The translations under genes and the position numbers were made by a program. This document shows, piece by piece, positions 49,505 to 58,604 of a stretch of 64,000 bases of DNA. The DNA is taken from the NCBI GenBank assembly GCA_965248935.1, contig OZ252214.1, positions 2,604,001 to 2,668,000 on the forward strand, read 5' to 3'. The notes beneath the pieces are model-generated. The model was given only the letters and a program-made list of their open reading frames with translations. It did not search any database and was not told where the DNA came from. Origin of the DNA: G032773895 sp965248935 (GTDB lineage Bacteria > Pseudomonadota > Gammaproteobacteria > Pseudomonadales > Cellvibrionaceae). Each line of letters starts with the position of its first letter. Position 1 is the first letter of the stretch.

Positions 49505-52027
49505 TTAGTGTGAGTCGGTAGCGTTTGTTAAGTGGTGTTCGCGTTCTTCGTAACCAAAAATACTGTCATTGAGGATCGAGTTGACCTTCGCGCCTGAGCC
49601 TCCAAGGCCCTTGAATTGAATTTCAAAAAATAAGCCTTGATCATATTTGGCTTCATCACTGCTAATGGAATCAAGGGAGGCTATGTTACTGTCCAGCCAG
49701 CGTCGAGCCAAGACCCTAATTCGATAGCAGCAGTCGTTGTATTCGAGCCCAACAAAGGTTTCTAGTTCCTGCTTGTTGGTAAAATCGTAGTTGTAGCGCC
49801 CGGTGAGTTGCCATTGTTTCGATAGGGGAGCGACGGCGGAAAAGTCCAGTTGGTCTATATCTTCGCCCGGTTTGCCTTCGGATTCGCTGTAGTCTTTAAC
49901 ATAAGAATACGCCACATTAAAGATATATTTATAGTCCTTGCTGGCGTAATGGAGCCCTGCAGTTGAGCGGCTGAATTCATCTGGCCCTGTATCGTATAAG
50001 GCGCTCATGTAGACTTGGGACAGGGCGCCGAGGTGAATGTTGGCTTCCCCTGCAATCTCTGAGTAATCATTGGTATTGCTTGAGGAGTCTATCCCCACTT
50101 TACGGTCATCGAAATGCGTGGTTTGACCCAGCCCTAGGGAAAGTAGTTCCGCCCCCGATTTATTCTTGTACCAGTGAGAGGTAACGCCGAAACTCAGTTG
50201 GTTGGCGTCGTCTAGCCGATCTCCCCCTGTATAGCGAGAGTCTCTATAAAGCTGGTCAAATGTAAAGGTTCTTTCCGATGTATCGAAGTTGACGTTCTGA
50301 TTATGACTGTTGACCCCGATAAGATCACTGTGATCTGTATAGTTTCGGTAAAGGTAAAAAAGCCTAGGTTCTATGGTCTGCAAAAAGTGACCACCTGAGT
50401 GTTCGAATACGATACCGGAATCTAGGCTTAATTGTGGTGTAGCCAGTTGGATTGTATTTTCCTGCCCCTCTTCAAGAGCCTCTGACTCTAGTAGATAGCT
50501 AAGTGTTTTAACCCCCACTTCTGGTTTAAAGAACCCCCACTCATTGGATTTTGGCCAACCTACACGGTAGTCCGTATTCAGGCGGTGGCCTTTTATTATG
50601 GGGTGCCCATTAAGCCAATTATTATTTTTGTGAGTAAAGTGGGTGTACTGGTGTTTGAGCTGATATTCGAAGCCTATCTCATCGTATTGTCCGAGGACAT
50701 CTATTTGCGGGAGTTTTCGATAGGGGTCATTCAGGTCTTGCAATAATACCTGTTGGTTTTCTATTCGCCCGCTTATCAACCAATTTTGGCTGTAGTGTCC
50801 TAGTTCTGCGTACTGGCCCAGATGAGTTAAGTTGGCAAGGCTTAATGACGAGGTGTCTAGGTCTCTAAAGTAATTTCTGTCACTTACTTTGGTATAGCTA
50901 ATGGAGGAGTACCAGCTATCTCTAGAGCCCCCGGTTTGTTTAAAGCTTCCGAGCCAGCGGTCTTTGTTTTTGTAAGGCTTTAAGATAGCTTCGTCCTCTC
51001 CCTCTGCGATGAGCCTATCGGCATCGCTGTCTTGTCCACCTTTATCGTTAGGTAGATAACCGAAGTTGAATTGTGAACTTAAAAACTGATTTAAGTGGCG
51101 TGTTTCACCCTCTAGCATCAAACCTCTACCGGAAATAAAGCGGGGGGTGAGTGTTGCATCGTAATTGGGGGCGAGATTGAAATAATAGGGTAGGGCAATA
51201 TCTAGTCCACCGTCATCGCTGCTACTGAGCGAAGGAAATAGAAGCCCTGTTTTACGTTCTTCTCCCAAGGGAAACTCAATATAGGGTAGGTAGATAACGG
51301 GAACCGATGCCACTTTTAGCGTGATGTTTTTCCCCGAACCTTTACCTTCAGTGATATTAAGTTTGAGCTGTTTTCCTTCAATAGACCAAGTATTGGCTCC
51401 CGGCTCACAGCTTGTGAGAGCGCCATTTGTTAGGACAATGATATTGTCCGGTGTCTGCTCGATCTTTTCTGCGGAGCCTCGCATATGGTTTTTATGCAGC
51501 ACAAAACGTGTATTAGTCAGTGTGGATTCATTACTGCTTGCGTTGATGGTGGCTTTGTCCGCTCGAATTAATAGGCCAGGTTGGCGAACAGTGACATTTC
51601 CATCCAACTCACCTTCATCGTCTTCTTGGTTATAGGCCATACTGTCCGCACGGATTTCTTTGGTATCCTGGGAGATCTTTACATCCCCTTGGAGTGTCGC
51701 CATTTTTCCCTGCTCAACGATGGAATGATTGGCCTCGATAACGAGTTCAGACGGCTCTGTATTTGAGTTTGACTGAGAAATATTGTGCAGAGGGTCTTGA
51801 TATTTGCCTTCACAGCCTACTGGGAGGGCGTTCCTTTCTTGCTCGGTAAGTTGTGAGGCTGGCACCCAATCGTATTCTGCTGTGTCTATTACAGAATTGG
51901 AGTGGGCCGCTTGGCCTATAAAGAACGCCAGCGCAAAAGCTGAGCGGACACCTAATTTTTGCAGTTTATCTGTAGCCAATGCACGTAGGTTCTTATCATT
52001 AATCAAGGTAATTTTACACCTAACCAC
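49505..52027 (-). CDS. lptD: LPS-assembly outer-membrane protein LptD
   Basis: An 840-residue outer-membrane protein that inserts lipopolysaccharide into the outer leaflet, with LptE as plug. The N-terminal part after the signal has an LptA-like jellyroll at about 95-200 (EANHSIVEQGKMATLQGDV), and the rest is a 26-strand barrel. The four structural cysteines that form long-range disulfides in E. coli LptD are visible: one in VGCEG (C72), one in TSCEPG and an adjacent pair in NDCCYRI. Length fits pseudomonad-like LptD. It is the first gene of the operon that ends with apaH; amgK lies divergent. Confidence 0.97.
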   Translation of the reverse strand: MVRCKITLINDKNLRALATDKLQKLGVRSAFALAFFIGQAAHSNSVIDTAEYDWVPASQLTEQERNALPVGCEGKYQDPLHNISQSNSNTEPSELVIEANHSIVEQGKMATLQGDVKISQDTKEIRADSMAYNQEDDEGELDGNVTVRQPGLLIRADKATINASSNESTLTNTRFVLHKNHMRGSAEKIEQTPDNIIVLTNGALTSCEPGANTWSIEGKQLKLNITEGKGSGKNITLKVASVPVIYLPYIEFPLGEERKTGLLFPSLSSSDDGGLDIALPYYFNLAPNYDATLTPRFISGRGLMLEGETRHLNQFLSSQFNFGYLPNDKGGQDSDADRLIAEGEDEAILKPYKNKDRWLGSFKQTGGSRDSWYSSISYTKVSDRNYFRDLDTSSLSLANLTHLGQYAELGHYSQNWLISGRIENQQVLLQDLNDPYRKLPQIDVLGQYDEIGFEYQLKHQYTHFTHKNNNWLNGHPIIKGHRLNTDYRVGWPKSNEWGFFKPEVGVKTLSYLLESEALEEGQENTIQLATPQLSLDSGIVFEHSGGHFLQTIEPRLFYLYRNYTDHSDLIGVNSHNQNVNFDTSERTFTFDQLYRDSRYTGGDRLDDANQLSFGVTSHWYKNKSGAELLSLGLGQTTHFDDRKVGIDSSSNTNDYSEIAGEANIHLGALSQVYMSALYDTGPDEFSRSTAGLHYASKDYKYIFNVAYSYVKDYSESEGKPGEDIDQLDFSAVAPLSKQWQLTGRYNYDFTNKQELETFVGLEYNDCCYRIRVLARRWLDSNIASLDSISSDEAKYDQGLFFEIQFKGLGGSGAKVNSILNDSIFGYEEREHHLTNATDSH

Positions 52028-52221
52028 TAAATTTGAACCTGTTAATAGGTTCTATAAGCACTCTCGAATGTGTGAAATCGCCTGAGAGTTGGGACGCTTG
52101 CCATTGAGGATGAGGTCATCCTTAGGCATACTAAATTTGGACGACATAATAGCAGTGGCAAATCTGTTCAGGCTAGCGTTCAGTAATTCTACATTTAAAA
52201 ATAATGATAAAGGGGTTATAA

Positions 52222-53265
52222 ATGACAAGCGGATGTGCAATTTCTGAGGAGGCAAAAGCGTTAGTTCAATGGGTAAAACACCAGTTAGAGCTTCCTCCTG
52301 AAGGTGAGCTTGCCATTTCACAGGTTACCAGCGATGCGGGTTTTCGCCGCTATTTTCGAATTCACCGTTCTCCGACCTTAATGGCCGCCCTCTCTCCACC
52401 TGAGACTGAGGATAACTCCGCATTCGTGAATATTGCGCGATTTTTACGAGAAAACGGTATTCATGTACCTAAGGTACTGGCTTATGATTACGAACAAGGG
52501 TTTTTGCTTGAGGAAGATTTGGGAGAAACTCTGTATTTTGACCATCTCAACGAAGAAAATGTGGATATGTTGTATGGGGAAGCTCTGTTTTCTCTGCTTC
52601 GTATACAGCAATGTTCCTCTTCGAATGAGCTATTGGCGCCATATGATGAAGGGCTAATACAAAAAGAGCTGCGCTTGTTTGATGAATGGATGTTGGATAA
52701 CCTACTGTCAGTACCTTTAAATAATGGTGAAAGAGCCCTTCTTGATGAGACCTACACGCTCCTTGAAGGTGCTATGCGAGAGCAGCCTCAGGTTGTTGTT
52801 CACCGCGACTACCACTCCCGAAATATCGTGTATTGCGAAGACGGCACTCCGGGCATTATTGACTTTCAGGGCGCTTTAATTGGCCCCGTAACCTATGACC
52901 TCGCATCACTTCTGCGAGATTGCTATATAGATTGGGAGCCAGATAGAGTGAGGCGTTGGGTCATTGCTTACGCGAATATGGCGATAGATGTCGGTATCCT
53001 TCCGCCGGTATCAGAGCAACAGTTTTTGCGTTGGTTCGATCTAACCGGGTTGCAAAGGCATATCAAAGTTTTGGGTATCTTTGCTCGCTTGCAATTGCGA
53101 GATTCAAAACCGGATTACTTGAAAGACTTACCTCGGGTTGTTAAATACGTTCAGTGTGTACTGGAGACCTACCCGGAACTTTCAAAATTTGCGGCATGGT
53201 TAAATGAAAGAGTGATTCCCCGGTTGGAGTCACAGCCCTGGTTCGATACGAGTATTGTGCAGTGA
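52222..53265 (+). CDS. amgK: Aminoglycoside-phosphotransferase-like sugar kinase AmgK
   Basis: A 347-residue kinase of the APH/choline-kinase fold. In the cell-wall recycling pathway found in pseudomonads it phosphorylates the anomeric position of N-acetylmuramic acid (and GlcNAc). The active-site pattern is VVHRDYHSRNIVY with catalytic Asp, followed by GIIDFQGALIGPVTYDLASL for metal binding. The next gene encodes the matching uridylyltransferase MurU and overlaps it by four bases, the same pairing as in pseudomonads. This supports the MurNAc kinase assignment over an antibiotic-resistance role. Confidence 0.92.
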   Translation: MTSGCAISEEAKALVQWVKHQLELPPEGELAISQVTSDAGFRRYFRIHRSPTLMAALSPPETEDNSAFVNIARFLRENGIHVPKVLAYDYEQGFLLEEDLGETLYFDHLNEENVDMLYGEALFSLLRIQQCSSSNELLAPYDEGLIQKELRLFDEWMLDNLLSVPLNNGERALLDETYTLLEGAMREQPQVVVHRDYHSRNIVYCEDGTPGIIDFQGALIGPVTYDLASLLRDCYIDWEPDRVRRWVIAYANMAIDVGILPPVSEQQFLRWFDLTGLQRHIKVLGIFARLQLRDSKPDYLKDLPRVVKYVQCVLETYPELSKFAAWLNERVIPRLESQPWFDTSIVQ

Positions 53266-53948
53266 AAGCAATGATTCTGGCTGCTGGGGAAGGGCGTCGA
53301 ATGCGCCCTTTGACTGAGTATACTCCCAAACCTCTATTGAAGGTTCAGGAAAAAACGCTTATTGAGTACCAGCTTGAGAAGCTTGTTGATGCTGGGTTTC
53401 AAGAGGTGGTGATCAATGTTGCTTATTTGGCCGACACTATAATGCGTTACCTAGGGGATGGTCAAAAGCGAGGCATACAGATTCACTATTCCGTTGAATC
53501 AGAGCCTTTGGAGACAGCGGGCGCACTCTATAAGGCTTTGCCGCTATTAGGGGAAGAGCCTTTTGTATTACTTAATGGTGATGTGTGGCACGATTATCCT
53601 TTGCTCAAACTTATTGAAAAACCGTTACAAAGCTTATCACTTGGCCGACTGATTTTTGTACCCAACCCTTCACATAATATGTCTGGTGATTTTCGCTTGG
53701 ACACTGAAGGTTGGGTGAGAAAAAACGAGGGATGGGAAGGTGCGGGTTGCACTTTTAGTGGTTTAAGTTTGCTCTCTCCAGAGTTAATTCGTTCTTATCC
53801 TTATTGTCGAGAGAAATTCCCTCTTAGAGAGGTATTCAATTGGGCTGTGGATAATAATTCCATTGAAGGATGTCTGCATGAAGGTGTATGGATTGATATT
53901 GGCACACCCGAAAGGCTTGAAGAGTTAAGAGGGCAATTCGCCGGTTGA
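53262..53948 (+). CDS. murU: N-acetylmuramate-1-phosphate uridylyltransferase MurU
   Basis: A 228-residue nucleotidyltransferase that makes UDP-MurNAc from MurNAc-1-phosphate, bypassing de novo synthesis and thereby the fosfomycin-sensitive step. The nucleotide-binding signature is MILAAGEGRRMRPLTEYTPK with PLL directly after; LLNGDVWHDYPL carries a catalytic Asp. GTG 53262 is the start, overlapping the amgK stop (GTGA), so the two genes are translationally coupled. Length matches pseudomonad MurU rather than the longer GlmU or RfbA relatives. Confidence 0.93.
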   Translation: MKAMILAAGEGRRMRPLTEYTPKPLLKVQEKTLIEYQLEKLVDAGFQEVVINVAYLADTIMRYLGDGQKRGIQIHYSVESEPLETAGALYKALPLLGEEPFVLLNGDVWHDYPLLKLIEKPLQSLSLGRLIFVPNPSHNMSGDFRLDTEGWVRKNEGWEGAGCTFSGLSLLSPELIRSYPYCREKFPLREVFNWAVDNNSIEGCLHEGVWIDIGTPERLEELRGQFAG

Positions 53949-53968
53949 CCTGCTGCTTTATACGCCGT

Positions 53969-55012
53969 TTATTTAATTTCTACACCCTTGGCGTGCTTAT
54001 TTAAGAAGCCCCTTACTCGTCGGGTCATTCTATTTTCACCTTCAAAAATTTCACTGGTAGGTTCCAACAGTTTGACTGGATAGTAGTGTTTTATTTGGTT
54101 ATATCTTGCGGCTTCTATTCTTTGTTGCACTTCTGTGCCGTCTTGATAATGGTTGTCAAAAAATAAATCTAAAATTGGCAGATCAATCGCATTCAACAGT
54201 TCAGGGAGTTTTGTGGTGAAGTTCGGCGCATTGGGGATTTCATTTCTTGCGTTGAGTAATATTAATGCACGGACAGGGTGTTGAATAATCGCTTTTGCAT
54301 TTTTCCCCCGTGTTTTTGGTTTCCCCGAGCTTCCGTCTGAAGGCAAGCTCTTTGTAAAGTAAAGAGCGCGGGTTGCACTGATGCCGTGACCAACAATAAT
54401 GATGTTGAACTGGCCTTGTTGATGTAAATAATCAAACCCCGCTTTTAGCCTAGCTTGGGCAATTTTTTCTGGTGACTTTTGCGGTGACGGGACTTTCCCC
54501 CCCGGTGCCTTTTCTGTCTGCGCCTTTTCATTTTTCGTTTTTTCTTTTTTGTTTGCGCGTTTGGGTATTGAGGCTTCTTGAGGGTTGGGGAGGCTGATAG
54601 AAAGGGTTACCCAGCCGTGGGTGACAATTTTTGTTCTGAGCGGGTGCAGTGTGTGTGGCCAATCTGCTGTTTGCCCTTCCCCATGTGCGATTAATACCGC
54701 GCCAAAAGGGTTGCCACTTCGATTTGGTTCCCACAGTGCAATAAAGTTTTCACCCGCTGCGGTTAATTCCACTATTGCCGAGCCGTCTAATTCTTTCGAG
54801 AGCAGTTCTTTTTGCCTTTTTGGAAGGTTTGGCACTGCCTTTTGGATTGATTCCTGTTTTTTCTCTTGTTTTTGTTCTTGCTGAGGTGAACGATTTTTCT
54901 CTTCTTGTGCTACGGATAAAGCACTGCTTAGCAGGACTGCTATAGCTAACACCCCTATACCTGGGAGCCTCAGTTGTTTTATCAAGTACAAAATTGGGTT
55001 TAGTGACATCAT
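53969..55012 (-). CDS. DUF3530 family alpha/beta-hydrolase-like exported protein
   Basis: A 347-residue protein, probably periplasmic. ATG 55012 (or 55009) is the sensible start because it opens directly into a hydrophobic signal segment (GIGVLAIAVLLSSALSVAQ); longer frames upstream overlap rpe. After a Gln/Lys/Glu-rich low-complexity linker come strands typical of alpha/beta hydrolases: AVLIAHGEGQTADWP near residue 100 and NIIIVGHGISATRAL as the nucleophile-elbow region. The usual nucleophile Ser is replaced by Gly-Ile-Ser in this motif. A second KEKTKNEKAQTEK linker interrupts the domain. Function unknown. Confidence 0.82.
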   Translation of the reverse strand: MMSLNPILYLIKQLRLPGIGVLAIAVLLSSALSVAQEEKNRSPQQEQKQEKKQESIQKAVPNLPKRQKELLSKELDGSAIVELTAAGENFIALWEPNRSGNPFGAVLIAHGEGQTADWPHTLHPLRTKIVTHGWVTLSISLPNPQEASIPKRANKKEKTKNEKAQTEKAPGGKVPSPQKSPEKIAQARLKAGFDYLHQQGQFNIIIVGHGISATRALYFTKSLPSDGSSGKPKTRGKNAKAIIQHPVRALILLNARNEIPNAPNFTTKLPELLNAIDLPILDLFFDNHYQDGTEVQQRIEAARYNQIKHYYPVKLLEPTSEIFEGENRMTRRVRGFLNKHAKGVEIK

Positions 55013-55064
55013 TTTATTCAGTACAATGCAGTTCTTTATCAAGCTTGGTTCTAAGGTATCGAAG

Positions 55065-55793
55065 ATGCAAGTTTCTCTTAATGAGCAAAAAGCTGTTAGT
55101 AACGAACAAAGCAGAGTTGGGCAGCGGTCGTTTAAAATTGCACCTTCCATACTATCGGCTGATTTGGCTCGGTTAGGAGAGGAAGTGGACGCGGTTCTTG
55201 AAGCCGGGGCGGATATTGTCCATTTTGATGTGATGGATAACCACTATGTGCCGAACCTGACATTTGGGCCAATGGTATGTAAGGCATTACGTGACTACGG
55301 TGTACAGGCCCCGATAGATGTTCACCTTATGGTTGAGCCTGTGGATGATTTGATTGCTCAATTTGCCGATGCCGGAGCGACTTACATTACCTTCCATCCA
55401 GAAGCATCCAAGCATGTTGATCGTTCGTTGCGATTAATTCGGGACAAAGGGTGTAAGCCCGGACTGGTACTTAACCCTGCTGTTCCTGTGTCCAGTATTG
55501 AGCAGGTTATTGATCAATTGGATATGCTACTTCTCATGTCTGTGAACCCAGGGTTTGGCGGACAAAAGTTTATTCTTTATGTGCTGGATAAGCTGAAACA
55601 GGCCCGTTCATTTATAGATGAACATAAGTTAGGCGTATTGCTTGAAATAGACGGTGGTGTTGGCCTAGATAATATTCAAGAAATTGCCGAAGCGGGTGCG
55701 GATGTATTTGTTGCCGGGTCTGCGATATTTGGGGCTGAGAGTTACGACAATGTAATTGGTAAAATGCGTGATACACTTACTGGCCTAAAATAA
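55065..55793 (+). CDS. rpe: Ribulose-phosphate 3-epimerase Rpe
   Basis: A 242-residue TIM-barrel enzyme of the pentose phosphate pathway that interconverts ribulose-5-phosphate and xylulose-5-phosphate. The family start FKIAPSILSADLARLGEEV appears only after about 23 extra residues, HFDVMDNHYVPN supplies a metal/catalytic Asp, and SVNPGFGGQKFI is diagnostic. ATG 55065, with AAGG upstream, is preferred over 55026, but the N-terminal extension remains in either case. In pseudomonads rpe-gph-trpE are adjacent; gph is missing here and trpE follows after 196 bases. Confidence 0.96.
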   Translation: MQVSLNEQKAVSNEQSRVGQRSFKIAPSILSADLARLGEEVDAVLEAGADIVHFDVMDNHYVPNLTFGPMVCKALRDYGVQAPIDVHLMVEPVDDLIAQFADAGATYITFHPEASKHVDRSLRLIRDKGCKPGLVLNPAVPVSSIEQVIDQLDMLLLMSVNPGFGGQKFILYVLDKLKQARSFIDEHKLGVLLEIDGGVGLDNIQEIAEAGADVFVAGSAIFGAESYDNVIGKMRDTLTGLK

Positions 55794-55989
55794 CCGCCGA
55801 TAAAATTTTAATACACTGGGTTGAGTCAACGTTATGTTGGTATGTAATTTAACAAATGGTTTGAAAGTACGGATTTCGTACAAGGGGCGCCGTTGGCGCT
55901 GCTGATGGTTAATTCACTTAACCAAGCTTGTATGTGCGATTGCACGACTATTGACTAAATTGTATATCTACGAATTTAAGAGAGTTACT

Positions 55990-57474
55990 ATGACTCAAGA
56001 GCAGTTTGATCATTATATCGCTAAAGGGTTTAATCGGATTCCGGTTACTCGTGAAGTTCTTGCCGATACTGAAACCCCCCTTTCTAGTTATTTAAAGCTT
56101 GCCTCAGGCCCATATTCCTATTTGTTTGAGTCTGTGCAAGGTGGAGAAAAGTGGGGGCGTTATTCCATTATTGGCTTGCCTGCGAAGCAGCGAATAGAAG
56201 CCTATGGGGATGAGGTTCGCATATATGGTGTGGATGGACAAGTTCAGGTATTCACACATAAAGACCCTTTGGCCTTTGTTGAGCAGTTCAAAGCTCAGTT
56301 TAATGTGCCAGAAATTGAAAGTTTGCCTAAATTTTCTGGCGGCTTAGTGGGATATTTTGGCTACGACTGTGTGCGTTATGTTGAACCAAAATTGAAAGCC
56401 TCCACTCCCCCAGATGTATTGGGAACGCCTGATCTGCTATTAACTGTGTCAGATGAAGTGTTGGTTTTTGATAACCTCCAAGGTAAGTTACATATTATCG
56501 TTCATCAAGACCCATCTTCCGGTGGAAGCTTTGATAAAGCGCAAAGCAGGCTAAGCGAACTCGAAGCTAAGCTCAGAGGCCGTTTGCCTCATTTACCTGA
56601 TTTGCCAGGAAGCTATACACCTGCGGCGAAAGGCAAAAGTTTTAGTGAAGAAAATTTTGTTTCTTCCTATGGCGAAGAGGCGTTCAAACAAGGTGTAGGC
56701 AAAATTAAAGACTACATTTTAGCCGGAGATACCATGCAGGTGGTGTTATCCCAGCGCTTGAGTCACCCCTATGATGCTGAGCCGATCAATTTGTATCGTG
56801 CGCTTCGTTGCTTGAACCCTTCCCCCTATATGTATTTTTTAGATATGGGAGACCACCATATTGTCGGTTCTAGCCCAGAAATTTTGGCAAGGCTTGAAGA
56901 CGGTGAAATGACGGTTCGTCCCATTGCAGGTACTCGACGAAGGGGACGAACTCCCGAAGAGGACTTGGAACTCGAACAAGATCTTGTCAATGACCCTAAA
57001 GAAATTGCTGAACATTTGATGTTAATTGACTTGGGGCGAAATGATGTTGGGCGTGTGGCTGAGGTTGGTAGTGTGAATCTGACGGAGAAAATGGTTGTAG
57101 AACGCTTTTCCCACGTCATGCACATTACTTCAAATGTTACAGGGGAGCTTTCTCCTGAACGTTCCTCTATGGATGTACTGCGAGCCTCTCTTCCGGCTGG
57201 CACGCTTTCTGGCGCACCAAAAATTCGTGCTATGGAAATTATCGACGAATTGGAGCCCGAAAAAAGAGGAATTTACGGCGGAGCAATTGGCTATATCGCC
57301 TGGGATGGCAATATGGATACGGCAATTGCTATTCGTACAGCGGTCATAAAAAATAGGAAAATTTACGTTCAGGCAGGAGCGGGAGTTGTTGCTGATTCTC
57401 AACCTCAGCTTGAATGGAAAGAAACTATAAACAAGGCAAGAGCGTTATTTTCGGCTGTAGATTGGGCCGAATAA
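55990..57474 (+). CDS. trpE: Anthranilate synthase component I TrpE
   Basis: A 494-residue enzyme that, with the glutaminase TrpG, turns chorismate into anthranilate for tryptophan. The feedback-inhibition loop is YLFESVQGGEKWGRYS at 44-59. The chorismate-binding domain has IAGTRRRG, HLMLIDLGRNDVGRV and LPAGTLSGAPKIRAMEI, and ends with AGAGVVADSQPQLEW. Start ATG 55990 matches family N-termini. The trpG, trpD and trpC genes that usually follow are absent here, so the trp genes are split. I saw no Trp-rich leader peptide upstream. Confidence 0.97.
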   Translation: MTQEQFDHYIAKGFNRIPVTREVLADTETPLSSYLKLASGPYSYLFESVQGGEKWGRYSIIGLPAKQRIEAYGDEVRIYGVDGQVQVFTHKDPLAFVEQFKAQFNVPEIESLPKFSGGLVGYFGYDCVRYVEPKLKASTPPDVLGTPDLLLTVSDEVLVFDNLQGKLHIIVHQDPSSGGSFDKAQSRLSELEAKLRGRLPHLPDLPGSYTPAAKGKSFSEENFVSSYGEEAFKQGVGKIKDYILAGDTMQVVLSQRLSHPYDAEPINLYRALRCLNPSPYMYFLDMGDHHIVGSSPEILARLEDGEMTVRPIAGTRRRGRTPEEDLELEQDLVNDPKEIAEHLMLIDLGRNDVGRVAEVGSVNLTEKMVVERFSHVMHITSNVTGELSPERSSMDVLRASLPAGTLSGAPKIRAMEIIDELEPEKRGIYGGAIGYIAWDGNMDTAIAIRTAVIKNRKIYVQAGAGVVADSQPQLEWKETINKARALFSAVDWAE

Positions 57475-57602
57475 TATCAAATTTGATTATTGTGGAAGTC
57501 TTCAATATATATACTGATAACGTATTGTTTTAGTGTTCGTTTTTGCTGTGTAAGCGTGTATCCTACACCCGGTTTTTGTGGGTTTGTCTCAGAGGAGTGA
57601 AA

Positions 57603-58331
57603 TTGGAACGTAACGTTGCCAGTATTGATAGTGCTAAAGAGTCAAGTGATGCTCAAATTGAGCGCATGTCAGAGATTCATCAGTTTTCTCAAGTTGAGCT
57701 AGAAAAGCACAGAATTTTATATCAAGGAAGCACAAACGGGCAGCTTTTAAAAGTGTTTCGTGACCTGCGTACGCGAGTTTATTCTAAGGTTAATGGACAG
57801 AATTTTGTGTGCATGGTGACGTCTGTGGTGCCTGACGGTGGTTGTTCCTACGTGGTTAATAACCTTGCGGCTGCTATTGCGTTAGACAAAACTCGCACGT
57901 CGTTGATTGTTGATTGTAATTTTTATTCCCCGTCCACTGACTCCCTTATTGTGACCGATGCAGAAGTTGGGTTGACTGACTATCTTGATCGAGTGGATAT
58001 GGGTATCGAGTCCATTGTATATGCTTCTGGTGTGCCCCGTGTTCGTGTTATTCCCGCTGGCAGTAATACGGAAGGGGCCACAGAGCGGCTTTCGTCTAGC
58101 AGAATGTTAGCGTTTTTGGAAGAGTTAAAAGCTCGGTATGCGGATCGTTATATTTTAATTGATGCTCCATCAGTAGGTGAGTATTCTGCCGATACGCGCA
58201 TTATGGCCAGTCTATGTGACTTTGTTATATTGGTGGTTCCCTATGGCAAGGTAACAGAAGCGAAAGTCCAAATAGCAATAGACGCAATTGGGTCAAAGCG
58301 TTTAGCGGGTATGGTTTTTAACCATTTGTAG
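57603..58331 (+). CDS. BY-kinase/CpsD-like polysaccharide protein with degenerate P-loop
   Basis: A 242-residue protein resembling the cytoplasmic tyrosine-kinase (CpsD/CapB, PEP-CTERM autokinase) domains that regulate exopolysaccharide chain length. The order of elements fits: FRDLRTRVYSKVNGQNFVCM, then the P-loop strand TSVVPDGGCS at 73-82, NNLAAAIA, the A'-like LIVDCNFYSP at 101-110 and the Walker-B-like YILIDAPS. The catalytic P-loop lysine is missing: the family GEGKS reads DGGCS here. A C-terminal tyrosine cluster is also missing. It is likely a non-catalytic paralogue or regulator. TTG 57603 is chosen because GAGGAG lies five bases upstream. It lies between trpE and the prsR/prsK pair. 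Confidence 0.78.
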   Translation: MERNVASIDSAKESSDAQIERMSEIHQFSQVELEKHRILYQGSTNGQLLKVFRDLRTRVYSKVNGQNFVCMVTSVVPDGGCSYVVNNLAAAIALDKTRTSLIVDCNFYSPSTDSLIVTDAEVGLTDYLDRVDMGIESIVYASGVPRVRVIPAGSNTEGATERLSSSRMLAFLEELKARYADRYILIDAPSVGEYSADTRIMASLCDFVILVVPYGKVTEAKVQIAIDAIGSKRLAGMVFNHL

Positions 58332-58604
58332 GTTGTTTGGTCGACAATGCTTCTCTTTTATTCTTTTCCGAGTTAAAATTTGCCGCAAGAGAAATTCGAG
58401 TTTGCGGATTAGATAAGGTATTTTTCTTGATCGCTGAAAATATGCTGCACATTTATTTACAGTGAATTCACCAGTGTAAAGTATGGTATCGAAATCCACT
58501 TTTGTTCGATAAAGCTGATAGGAAATACGGATATTACAGGAGTAATACCCGTCCCTCAGAATTTACCTTATGATAAACTCCTTACTTTTTCGTAAATTGA
58601 GCAG
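58332..58604. other. Intergenic region between convergent genes
   Basis: 270 bases between the convergent BY-kinase-like gene and prsR. I see no gene and no strong terminator. It is AT-rich and the three bases preceding 58604 belong to the prsR stop side. Confidence 0.45.

Noticed and set aside
52222..53265. Aminoglycoside resistance gene
   Set aside because: The fold is shared with APH enzymes, but coupling to murU and the lptD neighbourhood identify the cell-wall recycling kinase.
55794..55989. trp attenuator/leader peptide before trpE
   Set aside because: I looked for a short frame with consecutive Trp codons followed by alternative hairpins and a T run; none is present. Only a small GGCGCC hairpin is seen.
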